Source: Actinomycetes bacterium (GTDB lineage: Bacteria > Actinomycetota > Thermoleophilia > Gaiellales > Gaiellaceae). From it: a stretch of DNA of 46,960 nt. Below are positions 1 to 8,226 of this stretch, in pieces. The stretch is from NCBI GenBank assembly GCA_026708005.1, contig JAPOVR010000072.1, positions 1-46,960 of the forward strand, given 5' to 3'. The notes beneath the pieces are model-generated. The model saw only the letters and a list, made by a program, of their open reading frames with translations, did no database searches and was not told the origin of the DNA. Within the stretch, counting starts at the first letter, position 1. Every line of letters begins with the position of its first letter. Made by a program: the position numbers and the translations under genes.

Positions 1-160
1 CCCAACAACCCACACCCCCACCCCACAAACCCCCACACACACCAAGAGACAGGCCAGACCCACACTCCACAACCCCAGGGAAACACCAACCAACCACAAC
101 CCCAAACAACACCCACACCACACCACCAACACAAACCCCCGCACACACACCGGGGCCAGG
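1..160. other. C/A-rich, almost T-free tract at window start
   Basis: On the plus strand the first 160 bases are almost entirely C and A. I see one T before about position 162 and only a few G. The minus strand is therefore G/T-rich with many runs of three to five G. No start codon, ribosome site or protein-like composition is visible. The bias ends abruptly near 160. It may be a G-quadruplex-prone spacer or a low-complexity contig-edge artefact. Confidence 0.7.
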
Positions 161-658
161 TCAATGTGACGTTGGCGGCTAGGGTGGCCTGTCCGTCACG
201 CCCCGTCAGGCCGAGCTTCGAGCGGGCTCCTCGAGCCCGACGTGCCACGGCAGTGGTAGGCGGCCGGGGCGGCTTCCGTATGGGCCCGGGGCACACGTGA
301 TGTCGCTGGGTTGCTGCTCCTGCGCGCGAAAGCGCGACCGTGAGCGCACGGTTGGTTCCTCGGTCACGTCACCGCCCGCGCGTGCCAAGGATGGCGCTCG
401 ACCAGCACGGGATCGACTTCGTCGGCGCCGCTCCCGCGCGCAAGGGGCGAGGGCGGACCTAGAATCGCTTGACGATGCGGGTTTCGGCCGCTCCCGCGCG
501 CGAAGGACGAAGGGGACCGGTCTCGGTGGAGCGTCTCGCAACTCGTCGCGAGCAGTCGGATGGGCACGCAGCGGCGACCGCATCGAGAATCGTCGCTCCT
601 CTGCGACAGGCGCAGCGACCACGAACCCCCGACCTGTGCAGCGACTCTAGATCAACAG
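161..658. other. non-coding stretch with a short direct repeat
   Basis: I see no convincing gene here. The open frames on both strands are Arg/Ser/Pro-rich shadows of GC-rich DNA. A direct repeat starting GCCGCTCCCGCGCGC occurs at 427-445 and 487-506, exactly 60 bp apart. A related string lies near 370-382. The stretch lies downstream of the minus-strand gene ending at 659. No clear terminator was found. Confidence 0.5.
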
Positions 659-964
659 CTAGACGTCTGCGAGCTCTCGGTACTTGGCCTCGCCCGCGGT
701 CACGACCTCGCCCTCGACCGTCCCCAGCGGGAAGACCTCGGCCTCCTCATCCTGCACCATCGGGTTCTTGTGGAGGATATCGATCAGCTCGTCGTGCGAG
801 TTGACGTCGATGAAGATCGCGTAGCCCTTGCGGCCGACGATCGAGTAGACCTCCGCGCCGCGCTCGCGCAGCCCCGCCCAGTACGCGACCCGCTTCGGCA
901 GCCGCCGATAGGCGCTGTCGGAGAGCGGTTCTTTCGGGTGCGTCATGATCAGGAACCTCGCCAT
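659..964 (-). CDS. small YCII/muconolactone-isomerase-like barrel protein (1)
   Basis: This 101-residue protein begins MARFLIMTHPKEP and has the alternating strand-helix pattern of ferredoxin-like dimeric alpha+beta barrel proteins, such as the YCII or muconolactone isomerase type. A GRKGYAIF strand and an EVFPLG edge strand are visible. The start at 964 was chosen because GGAGGAG lies just upstream and because the homologous neighbour begins the same way. It overlaps the upstream gene's end by 16 nt, so translation is probably coupled. No catalytic residue can be assigned with confidence. It is a paralogue of the next gene, which also has MA(R/K)FLI(M/L)THP and GRKGYAI. The function is unknown; small-molecule isomerase or oxygenase activity is only a family-level guess. 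Confidence 0.75.
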   Translation of the reverse strand: MARFLIMTHPKEPLSDSAYRRLPKRVAYWAGLRERGAEVYSIVGRKGYAIFIDVNSHDELIDILHKNPMVQDEEAEVFPLGTVEGEVVTAGEAKYRELADV

Positions 965-1272
965 GTGTCTCCTCCGTCCTTGATGAAGTCGTAGGTCCGC
1001 AGGACGTCGATCTCCTCGTCGATGTCCGCAAGCGGGAACACCTGGTAGTCCTCGTCGAAGGTCATCGAGTTCCCGTAAAGGAAGTCGAGGAGGTCTTTGT
1101 GGGACGCCGCGTCGAGCACGATCGCATACCCCTTGCGCCCGGCAGCCGGGAACACCTGCGCCCGACCGGCCTCGTGCTGGTCGGCAAAGTGCTGGATACA
1201 CGAGTCGATCCGTGCGAACTGCGAGTCCGTCGGCGGCTCGACAGGGTGTGTCAGGATCAGGAACTTCGCCAT
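949..1272 (-). CDS. small YCII/muconolactone-isomerase-like barrel protein (2)
   Basis: This protein of about 107 residues is paralogous to the downstream gene. It starts MAKFLILTHPVEP, then has an alpha segment, GRKGYAIVLDAAS and YQVFPLADIDEE. It ends with an acidic and aromatic tail. ATG 1272 is preferred over ATG 1278 because an AAGGGG ribosome site then sits at about seven bases. Its last 16 nt overlap the start of the downstream paralogue, which points to a two-gene coupled transcript and possibly a heterodimer. A third protein of the same fold is at 4694-4984. No enzymatic motif is decisive. Confidence 0.75.
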   Translation of the reverse strand: MAKFLILTHPVEPPTDSQFARIDSCIQHFADQHEAGRAQVFPAAGRKGYAIVLDAASHKDLLDFLYGNSMTFDEDYQVFPLADIDEEIDVLRTYDFIKDGGDTWRGS

Positions 1273-1506
1273 ATGCATCCCCTTCGGGGCTTGTGGGCAG
1301 GGGTCTCGCAAGCGACCGCCGCATCGATTCTGACGGCTGGCTCTCTGAGCGGCCACGCGTGGCTTGGCAGGCTGCCCAAGGCGCCTGCCCGCGCGATCCC
1401 GCGCCGTGGCGGTCGACCGTACAGCTTCCCACCTCAGCTGCAGCCCTGCCGAGTGCCTGCCCGACCGGCGGTGTTGCCGAGGCCCGAAAGCAAGCCACTG
1501 TACGGG

Positions 1507-1521
1507 TATCCTACGAGCGTG
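1507..1521 (+). promoter_or_regulatory. -10 element of a leaderless start
   Basis: TATCCT at 1507-1512 is followed by six bases and then the GTG at 1519. There is no Shine-Dalgarno sequence. The geometry suggests transcription starts at or next to the start codon. Confidence 0.5.
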
Positions 1522-1980
1522 GAGTCGATCCTCGTCGGCTATCGGGCGGGCGCGGACGGGAAGCGCGCTCTCGAGCGAGCCATTCAGCTCGCGACAGCGT
1601 TTGACGCGGAGCTCCTGATTGCAACCGTCGTGGCCACCCATGAGGATGCAATCGCGGCAATCTCTCCTGTCGGGGTCCCCGTCACCGATGAGCGGTTTAT
1701 CGAGCGCGTTTTGGAAGAGGCTCGCGCCGCTTTGGCGGAGGCCGGGCAGCAAGCCGAGGAGGCGGAGATTCGACACGAGCTGATCGCGCTCGAGGGCGTG
1801 CCCGCGCAGGCTCTCATCGAGGTTGCCGACGTGAAGGACGTCGATCTGATCGTGGTTGGGACGCGCGAGCCCGGTTTCCTGGAGCGGCTCGTGAGACGGA
1901 GCGTCAGCGAGGCGGTCTCCCGCCATGCCCACAAGGACGTGCTTGTCGTCCACCCACAGCCTGCCGCTGGCGAGGCCTAA
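1519..1980 (+). CDS. universal stress protein (UspA family)
   Basis: This is a single-domain USP of 153 residues. It opens with strand ESILVGYRAG, continues with AIQLATAFDAELLIATVV, and ends VDLIVVGTREPG...VLVV, the usual C-terminal Rossmann-like strand pair. In nucleotide-binding USPs the loop is G-2x-G-9x-G(S/T). Here the second Gly is Glu and the third is Arg (RRS), so ATP binding is doubtful by inference. GTG 1519 was chosen because the conserved domain begins directly there and a TATCCT -10 lies six bases upstream. The gene diverges from the small barrel genes. The role is a general stress response by family only. Confidence 0.85.
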   Translation: MESILVGYRAGADGKRALERAIQLATAFDAELLIATVVATHEDAIAAISPVGVPVTDERFIERVLEEARAALAEAGQQAEEAEIRHELIALEGVPAQALIEVADVKDVDLIVVGTREPGFLERLVRRSVSEAVSRHAHKDVLVVHPQPAAGEA

Positions 1981-2058
1981 CAAGAGGCGGGCGCCGGCCG
2001 GGGTCAGGCGCACGGCGGCCCTGGCGCTGTCCGTCTGGCGGCTGCACGGTGGTGGTTC

Positions 2059-3156
2059 GTGCGGCGCGCAGTGACGCTTGCGCTGCTCGGTGGGATCGTT
2101 GCCCTCGTCGTCGTGATCGCGACATCGCTGCTCGGCGTCGACCGCGAATCGGCAGGCGTCGAGAGCGGGGAGGAGGCAGCGGGCGGCCCATCGGTGCTGC
2201 GGGGACCCGACGTGCCACCGGCCGGCGTGCTGCCCGGCAGGCTCTGGGTCGTCTCGCTGTCACGCGGGGTGTCGCGCGTCGGCGGGGAAGCCTGCTGGAT
2301 TCGCTCCGTGAGCCTCGACGAGCTTTCGCTCGAGCCAACGGGGAAGCTGCAGCACTGCACCCTCGCTGACGTCTCCCTCGACGGGCGGTTCGGCACGGCC
2401 TTCGACGACGATCTCAACCTCGTGCTGCTTGATCTCAGGGGCCGTCCGAGGCCGGCGCGCACCCTCGGCCGTGCGTTCTGGGACCCGTCCCCACGCACGC
2501 TGAGAGTGGCTGCTCTGGCGGCTGACGGCTCACGGGTTGCTTGGTGCTCAACACCGAACGAGACAGTCGTTCAGAGTGTCGAGGGCGGTGCCGAGCAACG
2601 CTTCCTCGGCTGCGACCCGCGTTTCCTGCCAACGGGCCAGGTCGTTACCCGCACGATCCCGCCGCTGCCGGATGCGGTGCTCACGGAGGGCGAGCCGCTG
2701 CTCGACTCGACGCACTTCCGTGAAGGCCTCGGCCTTTCGCCCGACGAGGCCGTGGCGCTCATGGCCTACGACGTCGCGGATGATGGATCTGTCGCAACGA
2801 AGGTTCGCCGTGTGGTCGGCCAACCGCAGCCCATCGTGCAGATCTGGGACGGCTCGACGCTGATCGGCCGGCACCCGGTCAGCGGACTCGCGTCGTCGTT
2901 GGGGCCGAGCGGCATTGAGCTCAGTCCGGACGCCGCGCGCGTGGCGCTCGGCTGGCCGGGGCTTCTGGCCGAGATTTTCGATTTTGAGCTTGGGCGGATG
3001 AATGTGAGCCTCGATCAAGGTCCCTACGCGTGGTCGCCCGATGGCCGCTGGCTCGCGGTCGGAACGCTCTCGAGCGTCGCCATCTACGCACCGGGGAGTC
3101 AGGCACCCACGTACGTCCTGCCGCTGAGCCCGTTGATGCTCTCCTGGTCGCGCTGA
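2059..3156 (+). CDS. membrane-anchored beta-propeller-like protein, function unknown
   Basis: This 365-residue protein has an uncleaved signal anchor at residues 4-24 (hydrophobic VTLALLGGIVALVVVIATSLL), followed by an extracytoplasmic domain. Repeated short blade-like motifs are visible, such as SLDGRFGTAF, LSPDAARVALGW and WSPDGRWLAVG. These resemble TolB/WD40-type propeller strands. The GTG start at 2059 places the hydrophobic segment at the N terminus. It follows the USP gene by about 80 nt on the same strand and could be co-transcribed. No enzymatic residues were recognised. A role in binding at the cell envelope is an inference from topology and fold only. Confidence 0.65.
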   Translation: MRRAVTLALLGGIVALVVVIATSLLGVDRESAGVESGEEAAGGPSVLRGPDVPPAGVLPGRLWVVSLSRGVSRVGGEACWIRSVSLDELSLEPTGKLQHCTLADVSLDGRFGTAFDDDLNLVLLDLRGRPRPARTLGRAFWDPSPRTLRVAALAADGSRVAWCSTPNETVVQSVEGGAEQRFLGCDPRFLPTGQVVTRTIPPLPDAVLTEGEPLLDSTHFREGLGLSPDEAVALMAYDVADDGSVATKVRRVVGQPQPIVQIWDGSTLIGRHPVSGLASSLGPSGIELSPDAARVALGWPGLLAEIFDFELGRMNVSLDQGPYAWSPDGRWLAVGTLSSVAIYAPGSQAPTYVLPLSPLMLSWSR

Positions 3157-3345
3157 GGAGCCGCTCTGACCGATGCGCGATGGCCTGCCGACGATCTCCG
3201 GCGCGGCCGGCTCGCGCAGGCTCCCGGCTGTCGGTTGACGCCGCATGTCACGCTGAGGCGCTCTGCCCAACTCGGCCGAGCGCCCGCCTGCATCTCGGTG
3301 GCGAGCTCAGTCGGTGTTCCATCCAAGCGCGCGGTGCCGCGCCGT

Positions 3346-3451
3346 GGCAGCGGCTGCTGGTCGGGTAGGCCTCGCAGTACACGAGTGCTCGGCTGGGTCA
3401 GGCAGCACTGGCCGGAGGTGGCAGCAGCTGCTGGTCGAGTAGGTCTCGCAG
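3346..3451 (+). repeat. 32-nt direct repeat, two units 74 bp apart
   Basis: Units at 3346-3377 and 3420-3451 both begin GGCAGC, contain GCTGCTGGTCG and end CTCGCAG, with only a few differences. They lie in the spacer downstream of the minus-strand repeat core. Confidence 0.7.
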
Positions 3452-3585
3452 CGGCTGAGGGCAGTCTGCGCGCGTTGGGCCACCCGCCGGCGAGCGGCCC
3501 GGCCATCGCGCCGGGTAGAGCTGCCCAGCCGCCGCGCTGGGTGGAGCCGCCAAGCAACAGCGTCGAGCTGTCCAGCAGCTCCAAG

Positions 3586-3674
3586 GGCAACCCGCCCCCC
3601 ACCACTCGGGAGAGGGTAGCCCACAGGAGCGCACGGCTTGCGTGCAGCTGGTGACAAAGTGTGACGAAACTGCA
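3586..3674 (-). repeat. dispersed intergenic element core, copy D (divergent)
   Basis: Read on the minus strand, this copy shares GCAGTTTC, AAGCCGTGCGCT, GGGCTACCCTC, CCCG, GTGGTGGG and GGCGGG in the same order and spacing as the other three copies. The central ATCGTGCGAAA block is diverged. Purine-rich DNA lies on its 5' side, as for the other copies. Confidence 0.65.
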
Positions 3675-4221
3675 CCGAAAGTGCGCAGTTCTGCTCGCCT
3701 GTACGACGCGCTGGCTCTCCAGTGCGCTTGCCGCTCCCGCTTGCTCGGTCGTGCCGCGCCCTCGCCATACGCTCGCCGCTCCCGCAGGGGCGCTCCCCCT
3801 CGCCTGCCGCGCCGCTCGCCTGACGTGTCGCTTGCCCGTCGTACCGCTCGTCGTCTCGCTCGCCGTACCACTCACTCCTCCTGCACGCCAAGCTGCCGCT
3901 GAGACGCAACCCGAGGATCCGCAGGCCAGGGCCCTCGCTGCTCGCGCGGTCGCCGTACCGCTCGCTCGGTCAGGCCTCGCGCCCGCCGTACGCTCTCGCC
4001 CGACGCTTCTGCTCTCGTGCGAGGGACGCTCTCGCGCCGCTCTGCTCTCCCGCGCGCCGCTCCCGCCCATACAATACAGCTGGGCTGTCCGCTCAGCCAG
4101 GCCGCGCCTGCCTTCGCGTGCAGCCCCGCCCGGTGCTGTCGGGCCCGCTTCCGAGACCGCGCCCACAAGGACAACCCCGGACCCCCCAGCAGCCCCGCAT
4201 GCGGCGACGCGCTGAGGAGCG

Positions 4222-4611
4222 ATGTCTAGACTTCGTACTGCAATGGCCCGAGTGCTGCTGGTGAACCTCCCCGACACGCCCGGGTTCGTGCCGGCCGACG
4301 GCGCGCGCATGCGCGGGCTTGTTGGCGAAGGGGCGATGATCAACCTCGTCGACCTTGAGCCGGGCGCCGAGATCCCGCTGCACAGCCACCCGCACGAGCA
4401 GCTCGGGTACGTGGTCGAGGGCGAGATCGTCATGGTCATCGACGGCACGGAGCACCGCATGCCGCCCGGGACGGCGTATGTCATTCCCGGCGGCGTCGAG
4501 CACAGCGGCCGCGGCGGCCCCGAGGGTTGCCGTGTCGTCGATGTGTTCCACCCGCCGAGAGACGACTACCGGGAGCGGCTTGAGCGGGCTGATCGGGAGG
4601 CGTCGCCCTGA
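4222..4611 (+). CDS. single-domain cupin protein
   Basis: This 129-residue protein is a compact double-stranded beta-helix cupin. Motif 1 is LHSHPHEQLGYVVEG, which supplies the HxH and Glu metal ligands. Motif 2 is PPGTAYVIPGGVEHSG with the final His ligand, so a metal site is likely intact. Small cupins of this kind bind a divalent metal and act as isomerases, dioxygenases or sensors; the substrate cannot be told. ATG 4222 has GAGGAG immediately upstream. A second ATG at 4243 is possible. The gene follows a long non-coding spacer and converges with the small barrel gene at 4694. Confidence 0.8.
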   Translation: MSRLRTAMARVLLVNLPDTPGFVPADGARMRGLVGEGAMINLVDLEPGAEIPLHSHPHEQLGYVVEGEIVMVIDGTEHRMPPGTAYVIPGGVEHSGRGGPEGCRVVDVFHPPRDDYRERLERADREASP

Positions 4612-4693
4612 TCGGTCATTGCCGGCTGCACGCTGCGGAGGCGCGCCAGCCACTCAACCCGCACGGCCCGTAGGTCTCATCGGCGAAGGGCGG

Positions 4694-4984
4694 TCAGGCC
4701 TGCGCCGCCGCGACGAACGCGCGGTAGGGCTGAACGGGGTAGAACTCGAGCTCCAGCATCCCTGTCTGGACGAGCGGCAGCTCCGACATCTGGGCCCGAG
4801 CCTCCTCTTCGCTCGAAGCCTCCAGCACAATGATCGCTCCCTTGCCGTCGGAACGGCTGTAGATCTCTCGGAAGAAGTCCTCGGCGACGAACTGCAGAGC
4901 CCTTTTTGCCTCCGCGTCCAAGTGCGGCGCGAACTCCTCGGCGGTGAACTTATCGCTTCGCGTGCCCACGACGACGATCTTCAT
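4694..4984 (-). CDS. small YCII/muconolactone-isomerase-like barrel protein (3)
   Basis: This 96-residue protein begins MKIVVVGTRSDKF, contains GKGAIIVLEASSEEEARAQM, and ends LELEFYPVQPYRAF. This strand-helix-strand pattern, with an aromatic FYPVQPY edge, is typical of YCII/muconolactone-isomerase-like dimeric barrels. ATG 4984 has GGAGG about seven bases upstream. It is convergent with the cupin gene. It differs from the pair at 659-1272 but shares the fold. Its reaction is unknown. Confidence 0.75.
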   Translation of the reverse strand: MKIVVVGTRSDKFTAEEFAPHLDAEAKRALQFVAEDFFREIYSRSDGKGAIIVLEASSEEEARAQMSELPLVQTGMLELEFYPVQPYRAFVAAAQA

Positions 4985-5204
4985 CGGCTGCCTCCATCCT
5001 TTGAGCGTTTCCCTCTGGGCGGGATCATGCCGCACCCCGGCCGCTCGTCGAGCGGGTGAGCCCAGTTGCCGCGCCTGGAGCCGCTGCCAGTAGCACCGGC
5101 CGATGTCGTCTCCGTCGAGCTTCGGCGCGGCGCCGGGGAGGCGGCTGCTAGCGTCTTGCGCGGCGGGCGGTGCCCGCATCACGTCCAGGGAATGGAGTGA
5201 GGCG

Positions 5205-5561
5205 ATGAGCGAGGCTGTTTCGTGGCTTCTTGAGCTTGCTGTCAAGCCTGGCCAGCTGGAGATCCTTCGGGAGCTGGTGGAAGAGATGGTGGAGTCAACC
5301 CGGGGAGAGCCGGGAACGCTCAGCTACGAGTGGTTCGTCGATGATGCAGGCGAGGTCGTCCACATCTACGAGCGCTACGTGGATTCGGCGGCGGCGATCG
5401 TGCACGGCGAGACGTTCGCCGAGCGGTTTGCCGAGCGGTTTGAAGCCTGTGTCGAGGTGAAGACCTTCGACCTCTACGGCGACCCGAGCGCAGAGCTCAT
5501 GGACGGGCTCAGCGTGTTCTCGCCAAGCTGTCTCGGTTGGCTCGGTGGGTTCACGCGCTAG
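5205..5561 (+). CDS. antibiotic biosynthesis monooxygenase (ABM)-domain protein
   Basis: This 118-residue ABM/quinol-monooxygenase-like protein opens VSWLLELAVKPGQLEILREL, continues with EPGTLSYEWFVDDAGEVVHIYERY, and has HGETFAERF before the last strand. These are the conserved landmarks of the family, which forms dimeric ferredoxin-like barrels that oxygenate or bind aromatic substrates without a cofactor. ATG 5205 was chosen because GGAGTGAGG lies upstream and the conserved domain starts directly after it. The C-terminal 20 residues extend past the domain. It is followed at a short distance by a nitroreductase on the same strand, so a redox or detoxification operon is plausible. Confidence 0.8.
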   Translation: MSEAVSWLLELAVKPGQLEILRELVEEMVESTRGEPGTLSYEWFVDDAGEVVHIYERYVDSAAAIVHGETFAERFAERFEACVEVKTFDLYGDPSAELMDGLSVFSPSCLGWLGGFTR

Positions 5562-5579
5562 CGCCGCGAGCCGGCTGTC

Positions 5580-6281
5580 GTGGATCGTGCCGCCGAGCAG
5601 AGGCGCTCCGGCTGTCGCCAGCCGCCCGTGATCGAGGAGCCAAAGCTCGGCGAGACCCTTGCGTCGGCGTGCCCCTCAGCGGAGACGCTCAGCCTCCTCG
5701 CCGGAAGGCGCTCCACCGTCGCGAAGCTGCTGGGCCCTCCCGGGCCCTCTCAAGCCGAGCTCGCGCTGATCTTCCGCGTCGGTGCACGTGTTCCCGACCA
5801 CCGCCGGCTCACGCCGTGGCGGTTCGTGGTCATCCGCGGCAAGGCCAAGCACGACTTTCGACTCCTCCTCGAGGACTGCCACCGGCGACGAAGTCCGCGC
5901 TCGAGCCGGAAGGAGCTCGCTGAGAGCTTCGAGAAGTCAACGGGCGCTCTCCGCGCTCCGATCATCGTGTGCGTCGTCTCAACGGTGCGGGACGACTCCG
6001 AGCCCGCCCGCAAGACACCGGCGTGGGAGCAGCGGCTCTCGGCCGGAGCGGTGTGCCAGAACCTGCTCCTCGCGGCGAGCGCCAGCGGTTACGCTGCCCA
6101 ATGGATCACCGAGTGGTATGCCTACGAGCCCCGTGTGCTGCGCGCGCTCGGGCTGTCAGAAGCCGAGCGGGTTGCGGGCTTCGTGTGCATTGGCACGGCG
6201 AGCCAGGAGCCGCTCGAGCGCCGGCGGCCGCGTGCCGATGACCTCGTCACCTTCTGGGAGCCGGATCGGTGCCATGCCTGA
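5580..6281 (+). CDS. nitroreductase-family FMN protein
   Basis: This 233-residue protein has the nitroreductase fold. RVPDHRRLTPWRFVVIRG is close to the YdjA-type FMN-binding signature, and GAVCQNLLLAASASGYAAQWITEW is the central dimer helix and flavin loop. GFVCIGTA is the last core strand. Family members reduce nitroaromatics, quinones or flavins using NAD(P)H. The GTG at 5580 gives an N-terminal extension of about 25 residues before the domain, so a later start is possible. It lies 18 nt after the ABM gene and upstream of the threonine aldolase gene. Confidence 0.82.
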   Translation: MDRAAEQRRSGCRQPPVIEEPKLGETLASACPSAETLSLLAGRRSTVAKLLGPPGPSQAELALIFRVGARVPDHRRLTPWRFVVIRGKAKHDFRLLLEDCHRRRSPRSSRKELAESFEKSTGALRAPIIVCVVSTVRDDSEPARKTPAWEQRLSAGAVCQNLLLAASASGYAAQWITEWYAYEPRVLRALGLSEAERVAGFVCIGTASQEPLERRRPRADDLVTFWEPDRCHA

Positions 6282-6314
6282 GCCGCCCGCTGTGGGACCG
6301 GGGAGCGTGAGCCT

Positions 6315-7379
6315 GTGACCTCTGGAGACGACGGCTTTACGCCCTTCCCGATCGACCTCGTCAGCGACAACGCCTGCCACCCGACAGCCGGGATGCGGCG
6401 GTTCATGGCTGCCGCGGAGGTTGGTGACGAGGAGCGAAGCGAGGATCCAACGGTTCGCCAGCTCGAGGAGCTTGTGGCCGATCTCACCGGCAAGGCTTCG
6501 GCGGTGTTCATGCCGTCTGGAACCATGTGCAACATCGTCGCCTTCTTCGTGTGGTGTCGGTCCGGCGAGGCGATGCTCCTCCACGAGGAGACGCACCCTG
6601 TGTACTCGAAGTACGCCGGACCGCACATCCATAACCGGATCGAGCTGCACAAGCTCGCGGGCCGGTGTGGTGTGCTTGCGGGTGAGACAGTCGAGCGGGC
6701 ACTGCGCGAGATCGACAGCGCCGGCGGCACCGCGCGGCTCCTCACCCTCGAGAACACCCACAACCGCAGCGGCGGGAGCGTCTGGTCGCTTTCCGAGACC
6801 GAGGAGGCGTGTCGGGCGGCCAGGGCGCACGGGCTCGCCACCCACCTCGATGGCGCTCGCCTGCTGCACGCCGTTGCGGCAAGCGGCGTGTCGGCCGCTG
6901 AGTACTGCGCGCCGTTCGACTCGGCCTGGATCGACCTGTCGAAGGGCCTCGGCTGTCCAATGGGAGCGGTCATGGCTGGAGACGAGCAGTTCGTCGAGGC
7001 GGCTCGCCAGGCGAAGTACCTCTTCGGTGGCGTCACGCACAAGGCGGGGATGATGGCTGCCGCCGGCATCTACGCGCTGCGCCACCACGTGGAGCGCCTG
7101 GTCGAGGATCACGAGCGGGCAGAGGAGCTGGCGAGCGGCCTCTCGGGTATCCGGGGCGTCGAGCTCGACCAGGAGCGCGTTGACACGAACCTCGTGTACA
7201 TCGATATCGCAGGCAGCGGCCTGACTGCGGCTGACCTGCTCGCGCGCATGGCGAGCGCGGGCGTGCGCATGAAGCAGATCGACGAGACGAGGGTGCGGGC
7301 GGTGACCCACCTCGACATCACATCCGCGCACGTTCGAACGGCCGTGGCCACGGCCGAGGCGGCGTGTACCGACAGCTGA
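6315..7379 (+). CDS. ltaE: low-specificity threonine aldolase (PLP fold type I)
   Basis: This 354-residue protein matches L-threonine aldolase/beta-eliminating lyase. It starts with IDLVSDNACHPTAGMRRFM and has PSGTMCNIVAF for the PLP phosphate cup. THLDGARLLHA supplies the Asp at about 179, and IDLSKGLGCPMGAVMAG contains the Schiff-base Lys at about 210. The family cleaves threonine or allo-threonine to glycine and acetaldehyde. GTG 6315 is the only start close to the domain. It follows the nitroreductase by 33 nt. It could also serve other beta-hydroxy amino acids; specificity is not readable. Confidence 0.87.
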   Translation: MTSGDDGFTPFPIDLVSDNACHPTAGMRRFMAAAEVGDEERSEDPTVRQLEELVADLTGKASAVFMPSGTMCNIVAFFVWCRSGEAMLLHEETHPVYSKYAGPHIHNRIELHKLAGRCGVLAGETVERALREIDSAGGTARLLTLENTHNRSGGSVWSLSETEEACRAARAHGLATHLDGARLLHAVAASGVSAAEYCAPFDSAWIDLSKGLGCPMGAVMAGDEQFVEAARQAKYLFGGVTHKAGMMAAAGIYALRHHVERLVEDHERAEELASGLSGIRGVELDQERVDTNLVYIDIAGSGLTAADLLARMASAGVRMKQIDETRVRAVTHLDITSAHVRTAVATAEAACTDS

Positions 7380-7404
7380 GGCGGCCATTGCCGAAGATGT
7401 CCGC

Positions 7405-8226
7405 ATGACGTCGATTCTCGCGAGCGCTGAGGAGCTCACAGGCGGGGTCTGCTGCGGCGCGAGCGTCGCCGTGCCCCGCGAGGCGTCTGGGTGCGCGATG
7501 GAGGCCGTTCGTGCGCTCGTGAGGCGCCGCGTGCGCGATCTGACGCTGATCGCCGTCCCGCAGGCGGGCTTCCAGGCCGACCTCCTGATCGGCGCTGGCT
7601 GTGTGCGCCAGGTCGAGGCGGCGGCCGTCACGCTCGGCGAGCACGGTTCCGCGCCTCGGTTTCGAGCGGCGGTCTCGGCGGGAACCGTCGAGATTCGCGA
7701 CTCGACGTGCCCCGCGATTCACGCCGGGCTCCAAGCCGCCGAGAAGGGCGTGCCGTTCATGCCGATGCGCGGGATTCTCGGCTCGGATCTCGCCCTCCAC
7801 CGGGACGACTGGCACACGATCGAGAACCCCTACGGCGAGAACGACCCGATCCTGCTCTTGCCGGCGATCACGCCTGACGTCTCGCTGTTTCACGCCCCAC
7901 GCGCTGACCGTGAGGGCAACGTCTGGGTCGGTGTGAACCGTGAGCTCTTGACGATGGCACATGCCTCACGCGAGACGCTCGTCACTGTCGAGGCCATCTC
8001 GGATGAGAGCCTCACCTCCGACGTACGCCTGGCGGCAGGCACCATCCCGAGCCTCTACGTGTCGGCGATCGCCGAGGCTCCACGCGGCGCGGCTCCCGTT
8101 GGGCTTCCGGGCTACTACGACGAGGACACGTCGCACCTTCGGCGCTATGCCGAGCTTGCCCAGACCGAGGAGGGCTTCGACCGCTACCTCGCTGAGCAGG
8201 TGATCGCCGCGCCAGCTCCCGCATGA
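7405..8226 (+). CDS. CoA-transferase family I subunit A / IpdA-like
   Basis: This 273-residue protein resembles glutaconate-CoA-transferase subunit A and the IpdA hydrolase of mycobacterial steroid-ring degradation. Visible landmarks are VPFMPMRGILGSDL, DPILLLPAITPDVSLFHAPRADREGN, and the C-terminal RRYAELAQTEEGFDRYL. It ends in an ATGA overlap of 4 nt with subunit B, typical of heteromeric complexes made in equal amounts. The partner lacks an obvious SENG-type motif, so an IpdAB-like acyl-CoA hydrolase role is as likely as a transferase. The substrate is unknown. Confidence 0.78.
   Translation: MTSILASAEELTGGVCCGASVAVPREASGCAMEAVRALVRRRVRDLTLIAVPQAGFQADLLIGAGCVRQVEAAAVTLGEHGSAPRFRAAVSAGTVEIRDSTCPAIHAGLQAAEKGVPFMPMRGILGSDLALHRDDWHTIENPYGENDPILLLPAITPDVSLFHAPRADREGNVWVGVNRELLTMAHASRETLVTVEAISDESLTSDVRLAAGTIPSLYVSAIAEAPRGAAPVGLPGYYDEDTSHLRRYAELAQTEEGFDRYLAEQVIAAPAPA

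Larger units (their letters stand above)
3157..4221. other. non-coding spacer carrying element copy D
   Basis: This spacer of about 1.06 kb has no supportable gene. From about 3690 to 4200 the plus strand is pyrimidine-rich with reiterated words such as GCTCGCCGTACC and GCCGCTCCCGC, so the minus strand is purine-rich. The repeat core lies at 3586-3674 on the minus strand. GC-rich repetitive DNA fills 3240-3585. Long open frames exist on both strands but their protein compositions are Arg/Ala/Ser-biased and none has a credible start. Confidence 0.6.

Noticed and set aside
206..622. Open frames on both strands at 206-650
   Set aside because: No ribosome site, no leaderless -10 and low-complexity Arg/Ser/Pro composition.
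3099..4484. Long minus-strand open frame of 461 codons across the 3157-4221 spacer
   Set aside because: It runs antisense through the end of one real gene and the start of the cupin, and its composition is Arg/Ala/Ser-biased as expected from GC-rich non-coding DNA.
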